From Oscillospiraceae bacterium (lineage in GTDB: Bacteria > Bacillota_A > Clostridia > Oscillospirales > Oscillospiraceae), in contig JAETOP010000152.1 of NCBI GenBank assembly GCA_021771675.1, positions 1 to 7,750 on the forward strand: 7,750 nucleotides of DNA. The letters run 5' to 3'. The notes under the pieces are model-generated. The model was not told where the DNA came from, did not search any database, and saw only the letters and a list, made by a program, of their open reading frames with translations. The translations under genes were made by a program, and so were the position numbers. Positions 1-6,025 of the stretch are shown piece by piece. Each line of letters starts with the position of its first letter. The stretch's first letter is position 1.

Positions 1-140
1 CTGGCTCCATTCAACGGGGCACTCAAAAACCATCACTTGGCGGGCGCAAAAACGTTACCGGGCGGATAGTGGGGTAACGAATGGGAACCATCCCCGTGCG
101 GCATTGGGGTGAAGCGCCCTGCGCTTCAAATTACAATTTG
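1..140. repeat. Intergenic repeat remnant upstream of cadA
   Basis: This gene-free stretch is built from modules that recur elsewhere in the window. Positions 46-65 match 5762-5781 at 19 of 20 bases (GCAAAA.CGTTACCGGGCGG), and 104-140 match 5842-5878 with one mismatch. CCATTCAACG at 8-17 recurs around 5745. Positions 1-13 (CTGGCTCCATTCA) are the exact reverse complement of 7499-7511. The order of modules is the same as in the right half of the 5491-5921 copy, so this is probably the right end of another copy whose left part lies outside the window. I see no coding potential. Confidence 0.75.
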
Positions 141-152
141 TCGATGTATATT
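125..152 (+). promoter_or_regulatory. Weak candidate promoter for cadA
   Basis: TTCAAA at 125-130 and TATATT at 147-152 are separated by 16 bases and precede an AT-rich leader that ends in the cadA ribosome binding site. The -35 lies inside the repeat hairpin module, so the repeat may have supplied part of the promoter. The -35 match is poor and other pairings in this AT-rich stretch are possible. Confidence 0.25.
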
Positions 153-172
153 TATCTTACAACTTGTTCGTT

Positions 173-192
173 ATAGAACCATTGTATTCTAT
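173..192. promoter_or_regulatory. Candidate operator dyad in cadA leader
   Basis: ATAGAA, eight bases, then TTCTAT form a perfect 6-bp inverted repeat 37 bases before the cadA start. Metal-exporting ATPase genes are commonly controlled by ArsR/SmtB or MerR regulators that bind dyads at this place. No regulator gene is in the window, and a 6-bp dyad can arise by chance in AT-rich DNA. Confidence 0.3.
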
Positions 193-211
193 CTTTTTCA
201 AAAAGTCAAAT

Positions 212-221
212 AAAAAGGAGG
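212..221 (+). promoter_or_regulatory. Ribosome binding site that fixes the cadA start
   Basis: AAAAAGGAGG ends eight bases before ATG 230. The same frame is open back to a TTG at 164, but that codon has no Shine-Dalgarno sequence and would add 22 residues not typical of the family. ATG 230 is therefore the start. Confidence 0.85.
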
Positions 222-229
222 CAGGCGAT

Positions 230-2479
230 ATGCAGAATCAACATCATTCCGGTCAGCGGGGACACCGGCTCCACCATCAGACCATCGATATGGGAATCGC
301 CCCGGAGGAGATCATCTCCCCCCTGGAGGGGCTGGAAACCCGGGTCTACGTCATTGACGGACTGGACTGCGCCAACTGCGCCGCCAAGGTGGAGGCAAAA
401 ATTCAGGCCATGCCGGAGGTGGACAGCGCCACGGTGGTCTTCACCTCCAAGCAGCTTCGGGTGTCCGCCGGTCGCCATGAGGGACTGCTGGAGAAAATGC
501 AGCGGGCGGCGGATTCGGTGGAGGATGGGATCACCCTGCGGCTTCCCTCCCGGGAGAAGGCTGAGGAACCGGAGAAGAAGGAAGGCAGGGACCTGATTTC
601 CATTCTCCTGGGCGCTTTCCTGTTCCTGACCGGCGGGGTTATGGAGCTGCTGGATGCCCCCCTTTGGGCTGTTTTGCTGGCCCTGGCGCCCGCCTATCTG
701 ATCCTGGGCGGAGAAGTGCTGCTGACGGCCCTGAAAAACATTGCCAAGGGCCATGTCTTTGACGAAAATTTCCTCATGTCTCTGGCCACTCTTGGGGCCT
801 TCGCCATCGGGGAATACCCGGAGGCGGTGGGCGTCATGCTCTTCTACCGGGTGGGCGAATACTTTGAGGAACGGGCCGTGGAGCGGAGCCGGAGCCAGAT
901 CATGTCCGCCGTGGACATGCGGCCGGAAACCGTGAATCTGGATGTGGACGGCGTGATTCGCACCATCCCCGCCGGGGATGCAAAGGTGGGGGACACCCTG
1001 CTGGTGCGCCCGGGAGACCGGATTCCCCTGGACGGCGTTGTTGTCTCCGGCGAGAGCCGGCTGGATACCTCCCCCGTCACCGGGGAGCCGGTGCCTGTGG
1101 CCGTGGGGCCGGGAAGCCCGGTGCTCTCCGGCTGCGTCAACACCTCCGGGCAGCTGAAAATGACGGTGGAAAAGCCCCTGGAAGAATCCATGGTCACAAA
1201 AATTCTGGATGCGGTGGAGAATGCCGCCGCCAACAAGCCTGCCATTGACAAATTCATCACCCGCTTTGCCCGGGTGTACACCCCTGCCGTGGTGCTGGGC
1301 GCTCTGTTTGTGGCGGTGGTGCTGCCGCTGGTTTTGCCGGGATGGCATTTCTTTGTGGATGAAGTGAAATACGCCGGGATGGACACGGTGCTCTTTGGGC
1401 AGACGGGTACTGCCTCGGTGTTCACGGCGCTGACCTTTTTGGTGATCTCCTGCCCCTGCGCCCTGGTGCTCAGCGTACCCCTGGCCTTCTTCTCCGGCAT
1501 CGGCGCAGCCTCCAGGAGGGGAATTCTCTTTAAGGGAGGCAGCTCCATCGAGGCCCTGGCCCAGATCAAGGCGGTGGTGATGGACAAAACCGGCACCATC
1601 ACCAAAGGCGACTTCAAGGTGCAGCAGGTCAAAAGCCAGCTGGAAACGCCCCAGGGGGAGCGGGAGCTGCTCCGGCTCTGCGCCGGGTGTGAGCAGCACT
1701 CCACCCACCCCATTGCCGTCAGCATTGTGGCGGCGGCCAGAGAGGCCGGACTGGAGCTGGAAGAGCCGGAGCAGCTGGAAGAGCTGCCCGGCCGGGGCAT
1801 CCGGGCCAGAGTGCGGGGAAAAGAGGTTCTGTGCGGAAATGTCCGGCTGCTGAAGGAGAACGGGGTTCCCTTCGGGAAGACCCAGGGCTACGGCACCCAT
1901 GTGCTGGTGGCGGTGGACGGGGTCTATCAGGGGTATCTGCTGATTGCGGACACCGTCAAGTCCGATGCGGCTCAGGCGGTGGGCAGGCTCCGGGATCAGG
2001 GCATCCGGACGGTGATGCTCACCGGCGATGCAGAGGATGCAGCCCTGGCTGTGGGGAAGGCCGTCGGCATTGACCAGGTTCACGCCCGCCTGCTTCCCGA
2101 GGAGAAGCTGCAAAGGATGCTCTCCATCCGGGAGGAGACCGGACGGGTTATGTTTGTGGGCGACGGCATCAACGACGCTCCGGTGCTGGCCGGGGCGGAT
2201 GTGGGTGCGGCCATGGGCAGCGGCGCCGATGCGGCCATCGAGGCGGCGGACGTGGTGTTCATGAATTCCGACGCAGCGGCCATTCCGGAATCCGTGGCCA
2301 TCGCCCAGGCCACCCGCCGGGTCAGCTGGCAGAATGTGTACTTTGCCCTGGGGGTAAAGCTGGTGGTGATGATCCTGGGCCTGTGCGGCCTGGCCAACAT
2401 GTGGCTGGCGGTCTTCGCTGACACCGGCGTATCCATGCTGTGCCTGCTGAATTCTGTAAGGATTTTGTATCGGAAATAA
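230..2479 (+). CDS. cadA: Zn2+/Cd2+/Pb2+-exporting P1B-type ATPase
   Basis: This 749-residue membrane pump uses ATP to expel soft divalent metals from the cytoplasm. A His-rich start (H5, H6, H12, H15, H16) precedes one heavy-metal-associated domain with GLDCANC (C47, C50). Then come a helix pair at about 122-166, helices around 181-210, the actuator TGEP (284-287), the transmembrane metal site C408-P-C410, the phosphorylated Asp D452 in DKTGTIT, the nucleotide-binding H493-P494, and GDGINDAP from 644. K710 and D731 in the last two helices have the same 21-residue spacing as K693 and D714 of ZntA, which marks the P1B-2 (Zn/Cd/Pb) class rather than a copper pump. All catalytic motifs are intact. 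The gene appears to be monocistronic, with its own leader and a strong terminator. Which metal is preferred cannot be read from sequence. Confidence 0.95.
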   Translation: MQNQHHSGQRGHRLHHQTIDMGIAPEEIISPLEGLETRVYVIDGLDCANCAAKVEAKIQAMPEVDSATVVFTSKQLRVSAGRHEGLLEKMQRAADSVEDGITLRLPSREKAEEPEKKEGRDLISILLGAFLFLTGGVMELLDAPLWAVLLALAPAYLILGGEVLLTALKNIAKGHVFDENFLMSLATLGAFAIGEYPEAVGVMLFYRVGEYFEERAVERSRSQIMSAVDMRPETVNLDVDGVIRTIPAGDAKVGDTLLVRPGDRIPLDGVVVSGESRLDTSPVTGEPVPVAVGPGSPVLSGCVNTSGQLKMTVEKPLEESMVTKILDAVENAAANKPAIDKFITRFARVYTPAVVLGALFVAVVLPLVLPGWHFFVDEVKYAGMDTVLFGQTGTASVFTALTFLVISCPCALVLSVPLAFFSGIGAASRRGILFKGGSSIEALAQIKAVVMDKTGTITKGDFKVQQVKSQLETPQGERELLRLCAGCEQHSTHPIAVSIVAAAREAGLELEEPEQLEELPGRGIRARVRGKEVLCGNVRLLKENGVPFGKTQGYGTHVLVAVDGVYQGYLLIADTVKSDAAQAVGRLRDQGIRTVMLTGDAEDAALAVGKAVGIDQVHARLLPEEKLQRMLSIREETGRVMFVGDGINDAPVLAGADVGAAMGSGADAAIEAADVVFMNSDAAAIPESVAIAQATRRVSWQNVYFALGVKLVVMILGLCGLANMWLAVFADTGVSMLCLLNSVRILYRK

Positions 2480-2481
2480 TG

Positions 2482-2516
2482 AAAAGGGAAGCCGACGGTC
2501 TGTTGGCTTCCCTTTT
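2482..2516. terminator. Bidirectional intrinsic terminator between cadA and the nrdR operon
   Basis: A 12-bp perfect stem (AAAAGGGAAGCC at 2482-2493 with GGCTTCCCTTTT at 2505-2516) extends to 15 bp with one G-U pair, leaving a 5-base loop at 2497-2501. The AAAA/TTTT ends give a U-tract on either strand. It starts 2 bases after the cadA stop and lies 15 bases beyond the minus-strand stop at 2532, so it can end both converging transcripts. Confidence 0.9.
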
Positions 2517-2531
2517 GAAATGATTAAGAAA

Positions 2532-3047
2532 TTACACACGCTTTTTCCTGGTCTTTCTCCGTTTATTGCCATTGTAGTCATAGGTATACATGGCCACGGA
2601 GTTGATGGAAAGAATGGCGATGAGGGCGAGAACCCCTTCCCACAGGAGGCATTTCACCGCCAGCGAGACCATATCCATGGCGGCCCGGCCGGAGAAGGTG
2701 AGCATGATCATCAGCATCAGGATGGTGAGAATCAGCCCCAACCCGCCAAAAATCAGCCCGGCCACCTTTTGGGAGTGCCGCCAGGCGGAGACGCTGCCCA
2801 TGCCGAAGGTGGTGCGGTAGCCAAAATAGTAGTTGGCCTCTTTGGGGGCGAAGAGCAGATAGGCGATGCCCATGCACAGCATAATGATGGGGGCCACCAG
2901 AATGGCAATGGAGCACAGGCCCTGCACCTTGCCCACAATGCTGTCAATATTGGGCAGAAGGGCGGCAGGGTCGAATCCATCCATAAATTCCTTAATGGCG
3001 TTGATGTCGAGAGCAGCCTCGGTGGCTGCGGTGGAAGTTAAAAACAT
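2532..3047 (-). CDS. SdpI-family integral membrane protein
   Basis: This 171-residue protein has three likely membrane helices (about 41-67, 95-118 and 127-153) and a strongly basic tail (KRRKTRKKRV). Between helices 1 and 2 it carries N72-YYF-GYRT(76-79), then W89, then QK(93-94) and G97. That is the NxxxGYRT...W...(A/S)QK..G signature of the SdpI/YhfL family. The founding member, B. subtilis SdpI, gives immunity to the SdpC toxin and signals to a repressor, but most family members have no known role and immunity should not be assumed here. The start ATG overlaps the nrdR stop as TAATG, with GGAGG in the end of nrdR, so translation is probably coupled. The N-terminal ~40 residues show no motif I recognise. 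No sdpC- or sdpR-like gene is present in the window. Confidence 0.75.
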   Translation of the reverse strand: MFLTSTAATEAALDINAIKEFMDGFDPAALLPNIDSIVGKVQGLCSIAILVAPIIMLCMGIAYLLFAPKEANYYFGYRTTFGMGSVSAWRHSQKVAGLIFGGLGLILTILMLMIMLTFSGRAAMDMVSLAVKCLLWEGVLALIAILSINSVAMYTYDYNGNKRRKTRKKRV

Positions 3048-3502
3048 TACCTTTCCTCCAGATATTTGCTGATCTCCCGCATAAAACTGCTGGCGTCCTG
3101 GAACCGGTGGTAGATGGAGGCAAAGCGGATGTAGGCGACCTCATCCAAGGGCTTCAGCCGCTCCATTACCATTTCCCCCAGCCGGTCGGAGGAAATCTCC
3201 CGCTCCAGATTATTTTGAATGGTCTGCTCAATCTCAGTGGCAATCCGCTCCAGATCGCTGACGTCCACCTTCCGCTTGTCGAAGGCCCGGATCATGCTGT
3301 TGATGATTTTGTTTCGGTCGAAGTTCTGGCGGGAGCCGTTGCGCTTGACCACGATGATGGGCAGGGTCTCCACAATCTCATAGGTTGTGAAGCGGCGCTG
3401 GCAGCCCATACATTCTCTGCGCCGGCGGATGCTGAGACCGTCATCGGAATGGCGGGAGTCTACAACTTTGCTTTCCTGCTCTCCGCAAAAGGGACATCTC
3501 AT
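3047..3502 (-). CDS. nrdR: Transcriptional repressor NrdR
   Basis: This is the 151-residue ATP/dATP-sensing repressor that controls ribonucleotide reductase genes. The N-terminal zinc ribbon has C3-PF-C6 and C31-MG-C34, followed by RRFTTYE, and an ATP-cone domain fills about 46-136, beginning VVKRNGSRQNFDRNKI. Length and both domains match the family throughout, and no key residue is missing. The start is ATG 3502 with only a weak Shine-Dalgarno (AAGAG), although the promoter upstream is near consensus. It is the first gene of a two-gene operon with the SdpI-like protein. I see no obvious NrdR-box pair in its own promoter and no nrd structural gene in the window. Confidence 0.97.
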   Translation of the reverse strand: MRCPFCGEQESKVVDSRHSDDGLSIRRRRECMGCQRRFTTYEIVETLPIIVVKRNGSRQNFDRNKIINSMIRAFDKRKVDVSDLERIATEIEQTIQNNLEREISSDRLGEMVMERLKPLDEVAYIRFASIYHRFQDASSFMREISKYLEER

Positions 3503-3536
3503 GGTCAGTCACACTCTTTTCATTGAATTACCTTAT

Positions 3537-3565
3537 ATTATACCAGATATTGGAGAAACTGTCCA
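3537..3565 (-). promoter_or_regulatory. Sigma-A-type promoter of nrdR
   Basis: Read on the minus strand, TGGACA (3565-3560), a 17-base spacer and TATAAT (3542-3537) form a near-consensus promoter. A TGG just before the -10 makes it an extended -10. Transcription would start near 3530, giving a leader of about 28 bases before ATG 3502. Confidence 0.85.
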
Positions 3566-3604
3566 GCTTTTTTTCTGTCTGCCGGGGCCAACGGCGGTTT
3601 TCCC

Positions 3605-3633
3605 TTGCATTTTTTCCCGTTTTGGAGTAAAAT
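3605..3633 (+). promoter_or_regulatory. Sigma-A-type promoter of the lspA operon
   Basis: TTGCAT (3605-3610), a 17-base spacer and TAAAAT (3628-3633) lie about 65 bases before the first gene. The predicted leader of about 58 bases contains an imperfect hairpin (CCCGG at 3646-3650 with CCGGG at 3666-3670). The -35 sits 39 bases from the divergent nrdR -35. Confidence 0.75.
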
Positions 3634-3698
3634 GAGGAAAATACACCCGGAGCGGGGACCCTTGACCGGGCAAGCTGGGGAATTGGAAAGGAAATTCT

Positions 3699-4103
3699 AT
3701 GAAAAAATCAACACTCGCAGCCATTTGGGGCATTTTCTATATTATTTGTGCAGGGATGGGATTTATACCCGAACCGGCGGGAGCTGTCCGTTTTTTTCTG
3801 GCGGCGATTTCCGTGCTGTTCTTCGTTCCTCCGGCAATTTTGCTCTATGATGGGATTGCAGCCGGTGACCGGAAGACCGTCCGTCTGATTCGGCTGCTGA
3901 GTAGCCTCTCCCTGGGGCTGACGCTGGTGCTGCTCATCGGCAGCTTCCTGACGGCCATGGCCGGCGACACCCTGGGGAGGGTGCTGCATGTGCTGCTGGG
4001 CATCTGCTCCGTTCCCATGTTTTGCAGCAACTACTGGGTGCTCTCCCTGTTTTTGTGGGCGGCGCTGCTGATGGCCTCGTTCCAGAAGGGAAAGGAGAAA
4101 TAA
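3699..4103 (+). CDS. Small four-helix membrane protein of unknown function
   Basis: I do not recognise this 134-residue protein. It has four hydrophobic segments at about 7-25, 31-50, 64-87 and 95-127, joined by short loops, of which the one around 51-63 is charged (YDGIAAGDRKTVR). It ends in a basic tail (KGKEK). The start ATG 3699 has GGAAAGGA six bases upstream, and a good promoter lies further upstream. Its stop TAA directly abuts the lspA ATG with no gap, and the lspA Shine-Dalgarno (AAAGGAG) lies inside its last codons. It is therefore almost certainly a real gene, co-transcribed with lspA. A role near the membrane or in lipoprotein processing would be guesswork from position alone. Confidence 0.8.
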   Translation: MKKSTLAAIWGIFYIICAGMGFIPEPAGAVRFFLAAISVLFFVPPAILLYDGIAAGDRKTVRLIRLLSSLSLGLTLVLLIGSFLTAMAGDTLGRVLHVLLGICSVPMFCSNYWVLSLFLWAALLMASFQKGKEK

Positions 4104-4580
4104 ATGTCTTTTGTTCGATATGCCCTCTTCGCCGGAGCCGTGGCTGGGGCGGATCAGGTGACGAAATATCTGGTGGTACGCTTCATTCCGCTGTATCAGG
4201 ATCTGCCCATGATCCCCGGTGTGCTGGGCCTGACCCATGTACAGAATCGGGGGGCGGCCTTTTCCTCTTTTCTGGGGATGCAGTGGCTCTTTGCGCTGAT
4301 TTTTCTGGCCTTTACCCTGGCGGTTCTGTATGAGTATTTCAAGAAGCCCCTGCCCTTTGCCCCTCTGGAGCGCTGGTGCCTGGCGGCCATCTACGGCGGC
4401 GGGCTGGGCAACATGATCGACCGGGTTCGGCTGGGCTATGTGGTGGACATGCTGGAAACGGAGTTTATGGAATTTCCCGTGTTCAACGTGGCGGACTGCT
4501 TCATCACCTGCGGCTGCGCTCTGCTGATGGTACATCTGGCATTTTTCAACAAGAAAATCTGGAAGGATGGGAAGAAATGA
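4104..4580 (+). CDS. lspA: Lipoprotein signal peptidase (signal peptidase II)
   Basis: LspA is the membrane aspartyl protease that removes the signal peptide from prolipoproteins after Lgt has added diacylglycerol to the lipobox Cys. At 158 residues it has the usual length and four helices. The conserved blocks are all present: D17-QVTK, N48-RGAAFS, GGGLGNMIDR (98-107), VVD-115-M and FNVAD-131. D115 and D131 are the expected catalytic pair. The start is set by AAAGGAG at 4091-4097. The gene abuts the preceding small membrane protein and overlaps the next gene as ATGA, so all three are probably one transcript. Order lspA then an RluD-type gene is also found in Bacillus (lspA-ylyB). Confidence 0.97.
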   Translation: MSFVRYALFAGAVAGADQVTKYLVVRFIPLYQDLPMIPGVLGLTHVQNRGAAFSSFLGMQWLFALIFLAFTLAVLYEYFKKPLPFAPLERWCLAAIYGGGLGNMIDRVRLGYVVDMLETEFMEFPVFNVADCFITCGCALLMVHLAFFNKKIWKDGKK

Positions 4581-5485
4581 GGCTGACAGCGGACCTGTCC
4601 GGGGAGCGGCTGGATGCCTTTTTGGCCCGGAGTGAATTGGGCCTGAGCCGCAGCGCCGCCCAAAAGCTGATGGAGGAGGGCTGTGTCCGGCTGAACGGAA
4701 GGCCGGGGAAAAAGAATGACCGCTTAAATCCCGGAGACCAGGTGGAGGTCACTGTCCCCCAGCCCCGGGAGGTGGACGTGGTTCCCCGGGAAATGCCCCT
4801 GGACATTGTGTATGAGGATGAGGATGTGGTGGTCATCAACAAGCCCAAGGGACTGGTGGTGCACCCCGCCGCCGGGCATCAGGACGACACCCTGGTCAAT
4901 GGGCTTCTCTATGCCATGGGGGATACCCTCTCCGGCATCAACGGAGAGCTGCGGCCCGGCATCGTCCACCGCATCGACAAGGACACCTCCGGGCTGCTGG
5001 CGGTGGCAAAAAACGACCTGGCCCATGCGGTGCTGGCCTCCCAATTGAAGGATCACACCATGGCCCGAACCTATGAGGCCATCGTCTGCGGCAATTTGAA
5101 AGAGGACAGCGGAACCGTGGACGCCCCCATCGGGCGGCACCCCACCGACCGGAAGAAGATGTGCGTGACGCAGCGCAATTCCAAGAGCGCCGTGACCCAC
5201 TGGGAGGTGGTGAGGCGCTACCGGGGCTATACCCACATCCGCTGCCGGCTGGAGACCGGCCGCACCCACCAGATTCGGGTACATATGGCCTACATTGGCC
5301 ACCCCATCCTGGGGGACACAGTCTACGGCCACAAAAAGGCAGAGCTGGGCCAGGACAGCCAATGCCTCCACGCTGGGGCCCTCTGCTTCCGCCACCCCCG
5401 TACCGGCCGCCCGGTGATGGTCTTCGCCCCCCTGCCGGCGTACTTCCGGGAGGTTTTGGAAAGACTGGAAAAGCTGGAAGGATGA
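4577..5485 (+). CDS. rluD: RluA/RluD-family 23S rRNA pseudouridine synthase
   Basis: This 302-residue enzyme converts uridines in ribosomal RNA to pseudouridine. An S4 RNA-binding domain covers about 10-60 (ERLDAFLA...SRSAAQKLMEEGCVRLNG). The catalytic domain follows with VVINKPKGLVVHP, then HRIDKDTSG with the catalytic Asp D134, then GRTHQIRVHM from 228 and GDTVYG. Length and motifs fit RluD and Bacillus YlyB. In E. coli RluD modifies helix 69 of 23S rRNA (positions 1911, 1915 and 1917); the same target here is inference. The start ATG 4577 overlaps the lspA stop as ATGA and has GGAAGGATGGGAAG just upstream. The same frame is open back to 4376, but that part lies inside lspA. No clear terminator follows; the gene runs straight into the repeat at 5491. 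Confidence 0.93.
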   Translation: MRLTADLSGERLDAFLARSELGLSRSAAQKLMEEGCVRLNGRPGKKNDRLNPGDQVEVTVPQPREVDVVPREMPLDIVYEDEDVVVINKPKGLVVHPAAGHQDDTLVNGLLYAMGDTLSGINGELRPGIVHRIDKDTSGLLAVAKNDLAHAVLASQLKDHTMARTYEAIVCGNLKEDSGTVDAPIGRHPTDRKKMCVTQRNSKSAVTHWEVVRRYRGYTHIRCRLETGRTHQIRVHMAYIGHPILGDTVYGHKKAELGQDSQCLHAGALCFRHPRTGRPVMVFAPLPAYFREVLERLEKLEG

Positions 5486-5490
5486 GAAAA

Positions 5491-5511
5491 TTAGGAGTTA
5501 GGAATTAGGAG
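5491..5511 (+). repeat. Heptamer array (TTAGGAR)3, left end
   Basis: Three head-to-tail heptamers, TTAGGAG TTAGGAA TTAGGAG, begin 5 bases after the rluD stop. They match the right-end array in the opposite orientation; 5497-5513 pairs with 5906-5922 at 15 of 17 bases. Confidence 0.85.
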
Positions 5512-5616
5512 TTGCTTGGTAAATTGTAATTTAACGTTTCGTAGGGCTTACGCCTGACTCCGCCGACCCCCTATGGTTTTGAATTGGTCGGTTGGTTGCT
5601 GTGGCGCGGCAGCGCC

Positions 5617-5738
5617 AAGGCTCCCCTGTGTAAGGGGAGCTGTCAGCGAAGCTGACTGAGGGACTGTCGCAGTACAATCTTACCTTTTCGCCTAACCTGG
5701 TGCGAATTCGTAACATCTCACCGCACAGTCCCCCAGTC
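5617..5738 (+). repeat. Dispersed repeat module, copy 1
   Basis: This module recurs in the same orientation at 7529-7642. The part 5628-5683 is identical over 56 bases to 7541-7596, and 5693-5738 matches 7597-7642 at 43 of 46. This copy has a 9-base insertion between the two parts (5684-5692). It begins with a perfect 8-bp hairpin (5620-5627 with 5633-5640, loop GTGTA), which is partly broken in the other copy. A second hairpin, GTCAGC-GAA-GCTGAC, lies at 5642-5656. Confidence 0.9.
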
Positions 5739-5841
5739 CTGATTCCATTCAACGAAGTGCCGCAAAAGCGTTACCGGGCGGGTTAGGGAAAAAGCGATTA
5801 CCGACCAGACCCAGGCGAAATTGGCTGCGGGCCCTGCCCGC

Positions 5842-5878
5842 TTGGGGTGAAGCGCCCTGCGCTTCAAATTCCAATTTG
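5842..5878 (+). repeat. 37-nt hairpin module, second copy
   Basis: This module matches 104-140 with a single mismatch (5871), including 29 identical bases at 5842-5870. It contains a perfect 8-bp hairpin with a 3-base loop, TGAAGCGC-CCT-GCGCTTCA (5848-5866), followed by CAAATT-CC-AATTTG. Confidence 0.9.
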
Positions 5879-5893
5879 ACGCAAAACCTACAA

Positions 5894-5921
5894 TTCCTAA
5901 TCCCTAATTCCTCATTCCTAA
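5894..5921 (-). repeat. Heptamer array (TTAGGAR)4, right end, inverted
   Basis: Read on the minus strand, four heptamers run head to tail: TTAGGAA, TGAGGAA, TTAGGGA, TTAGGAA. Two carry single substitutions. With the left array it frames the element like terminal inverted repeats. Confidence 0.85.
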
Positions 5922-5966
5922 CTTACCCCCGGCGGGATGCTCTGCCGGAAATTTTTATAAAATAGA

Positions 5967-5982
5967 TGTTGAAAAATCAACA
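5967..5982. promoter_or_regulatory. Palindromic operator candidate for the MarR regulator
   Basis: TGTTGA-AAAA-TCAACA is a perfect 16-bp palindrome with 6-base arms that covers the -35 element of the marR promoter. MarR dimers bind such palindromes and often repress their own operon by blocking RNA polymerase. Binding here is inferred from position and symmetry. Confidence 0.6.
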
Positions 5983-5997
5983 AGTCTGTGATACAAT
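5969..5997 (+). promoter_or_regulatory. Sigma-A-type promoter of marR-degV
   Basis: TTGAAA (5969-5974), a 17-base spacer and TACAAT (5992-5997), with TGA directly before the -10, form a strong extended promoter. AT-rich DNA at 5950-5963 could act as an UP element. Transcription would begin near 6004, downstream of the ATG at 5966, which rules that codon out as the marR start. Confidence 0.85.
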
Positions 5998-6025
5998 GGC
6001 CCCACCGTGTGGGGGAGGAATGAGC

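Larger units (their letters stand above)
5491..5921. repeat. Composite MITE-like intergenic element with inverted heptamer ends
   Basis: This 431-bp gene-free stretch starts 5 bases after rluD. It is bounded by TTAGGAR heptamer arrays in inverted orientation. Just inside lie matching palindromic blocks, AAATTGTAATTT at 5521-5532 and AAATTCCAATTT at 5866-5877. The interior holds a chain of hairpins: 5602-5617 (TGGCGC/GCGCCA), 5620-5640 (GCTCCCCT/AGGGGAGC) and 5642-5656 (GTCAGC/GCTGAC). It also holds modules repeated at 1-140 and 7396-7750. No transposase or credible protein is encoded. The layout suggests a small non-autonomous mobile element or a nest of them; the mobility is inferred. Confidence 0.65.

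Noticed and set aside
164..229. N-terminal extension of CadA from a TTG codon
   Set aside because: No Shine-Dalgarno precedes TTG 164, while AAAAAGGAGG is ideally placed before ATG 230. The extra residues lie in AT-rich leader DNA that carries a candidate dyad.
206..2581. Long minus-strand open frame (791 codons) antisense to cadA
   Set aside because: It mirrors the codon structure of cadA, has a His/Gln/Gly-rich composition with no domain, and has no ribosome binding site. cadA itself has every motif of its family.
4376..4576. Upstream extension of the RluD frame inside lspA
   Set aside because: These 67 codons overlap the conserved LspA coding region, and the S4 domain begins properly from ATG 4577 with its own ribosome binding site and an ATGA overlap.
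5620..5656. Intrinsic terminator for the lspA operon
   Set aside because: The stems are strong but no U-tract follows, and they lie more than 130 bases after rluD. They are better read as repeat hairpins, although they might still hinder transcription.
5531..5752. Small minus-strand frame in the repeat, sharing a peptide (CGEMLRI...VRLYCDSPSVSF) with a minus frame ending in 7529-7642
   Set aside because: The 9-base indel keeps the frame, which is intriguing, but the similarity is fully explained by the DNA repeat. No ribosome binding site or domain is seen, and the frame runs through hairpins. It looks like a spurious prediction from an intergenic repeat.
5491..5921. CRISPR array
   Set aside because: The repeated units are heptamers without unique spacers, and the larger modules are not regularly spaced. 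No cas gene is present.
5966..6025. MarR start at ATG 5966 or ATG 6020
   Set aside because: 5966 lies upstream of the promoter -35 and -10, so it would not be transcribed from it. 6020 is one base from GGAGG. ATG 6026 has the right spacing.
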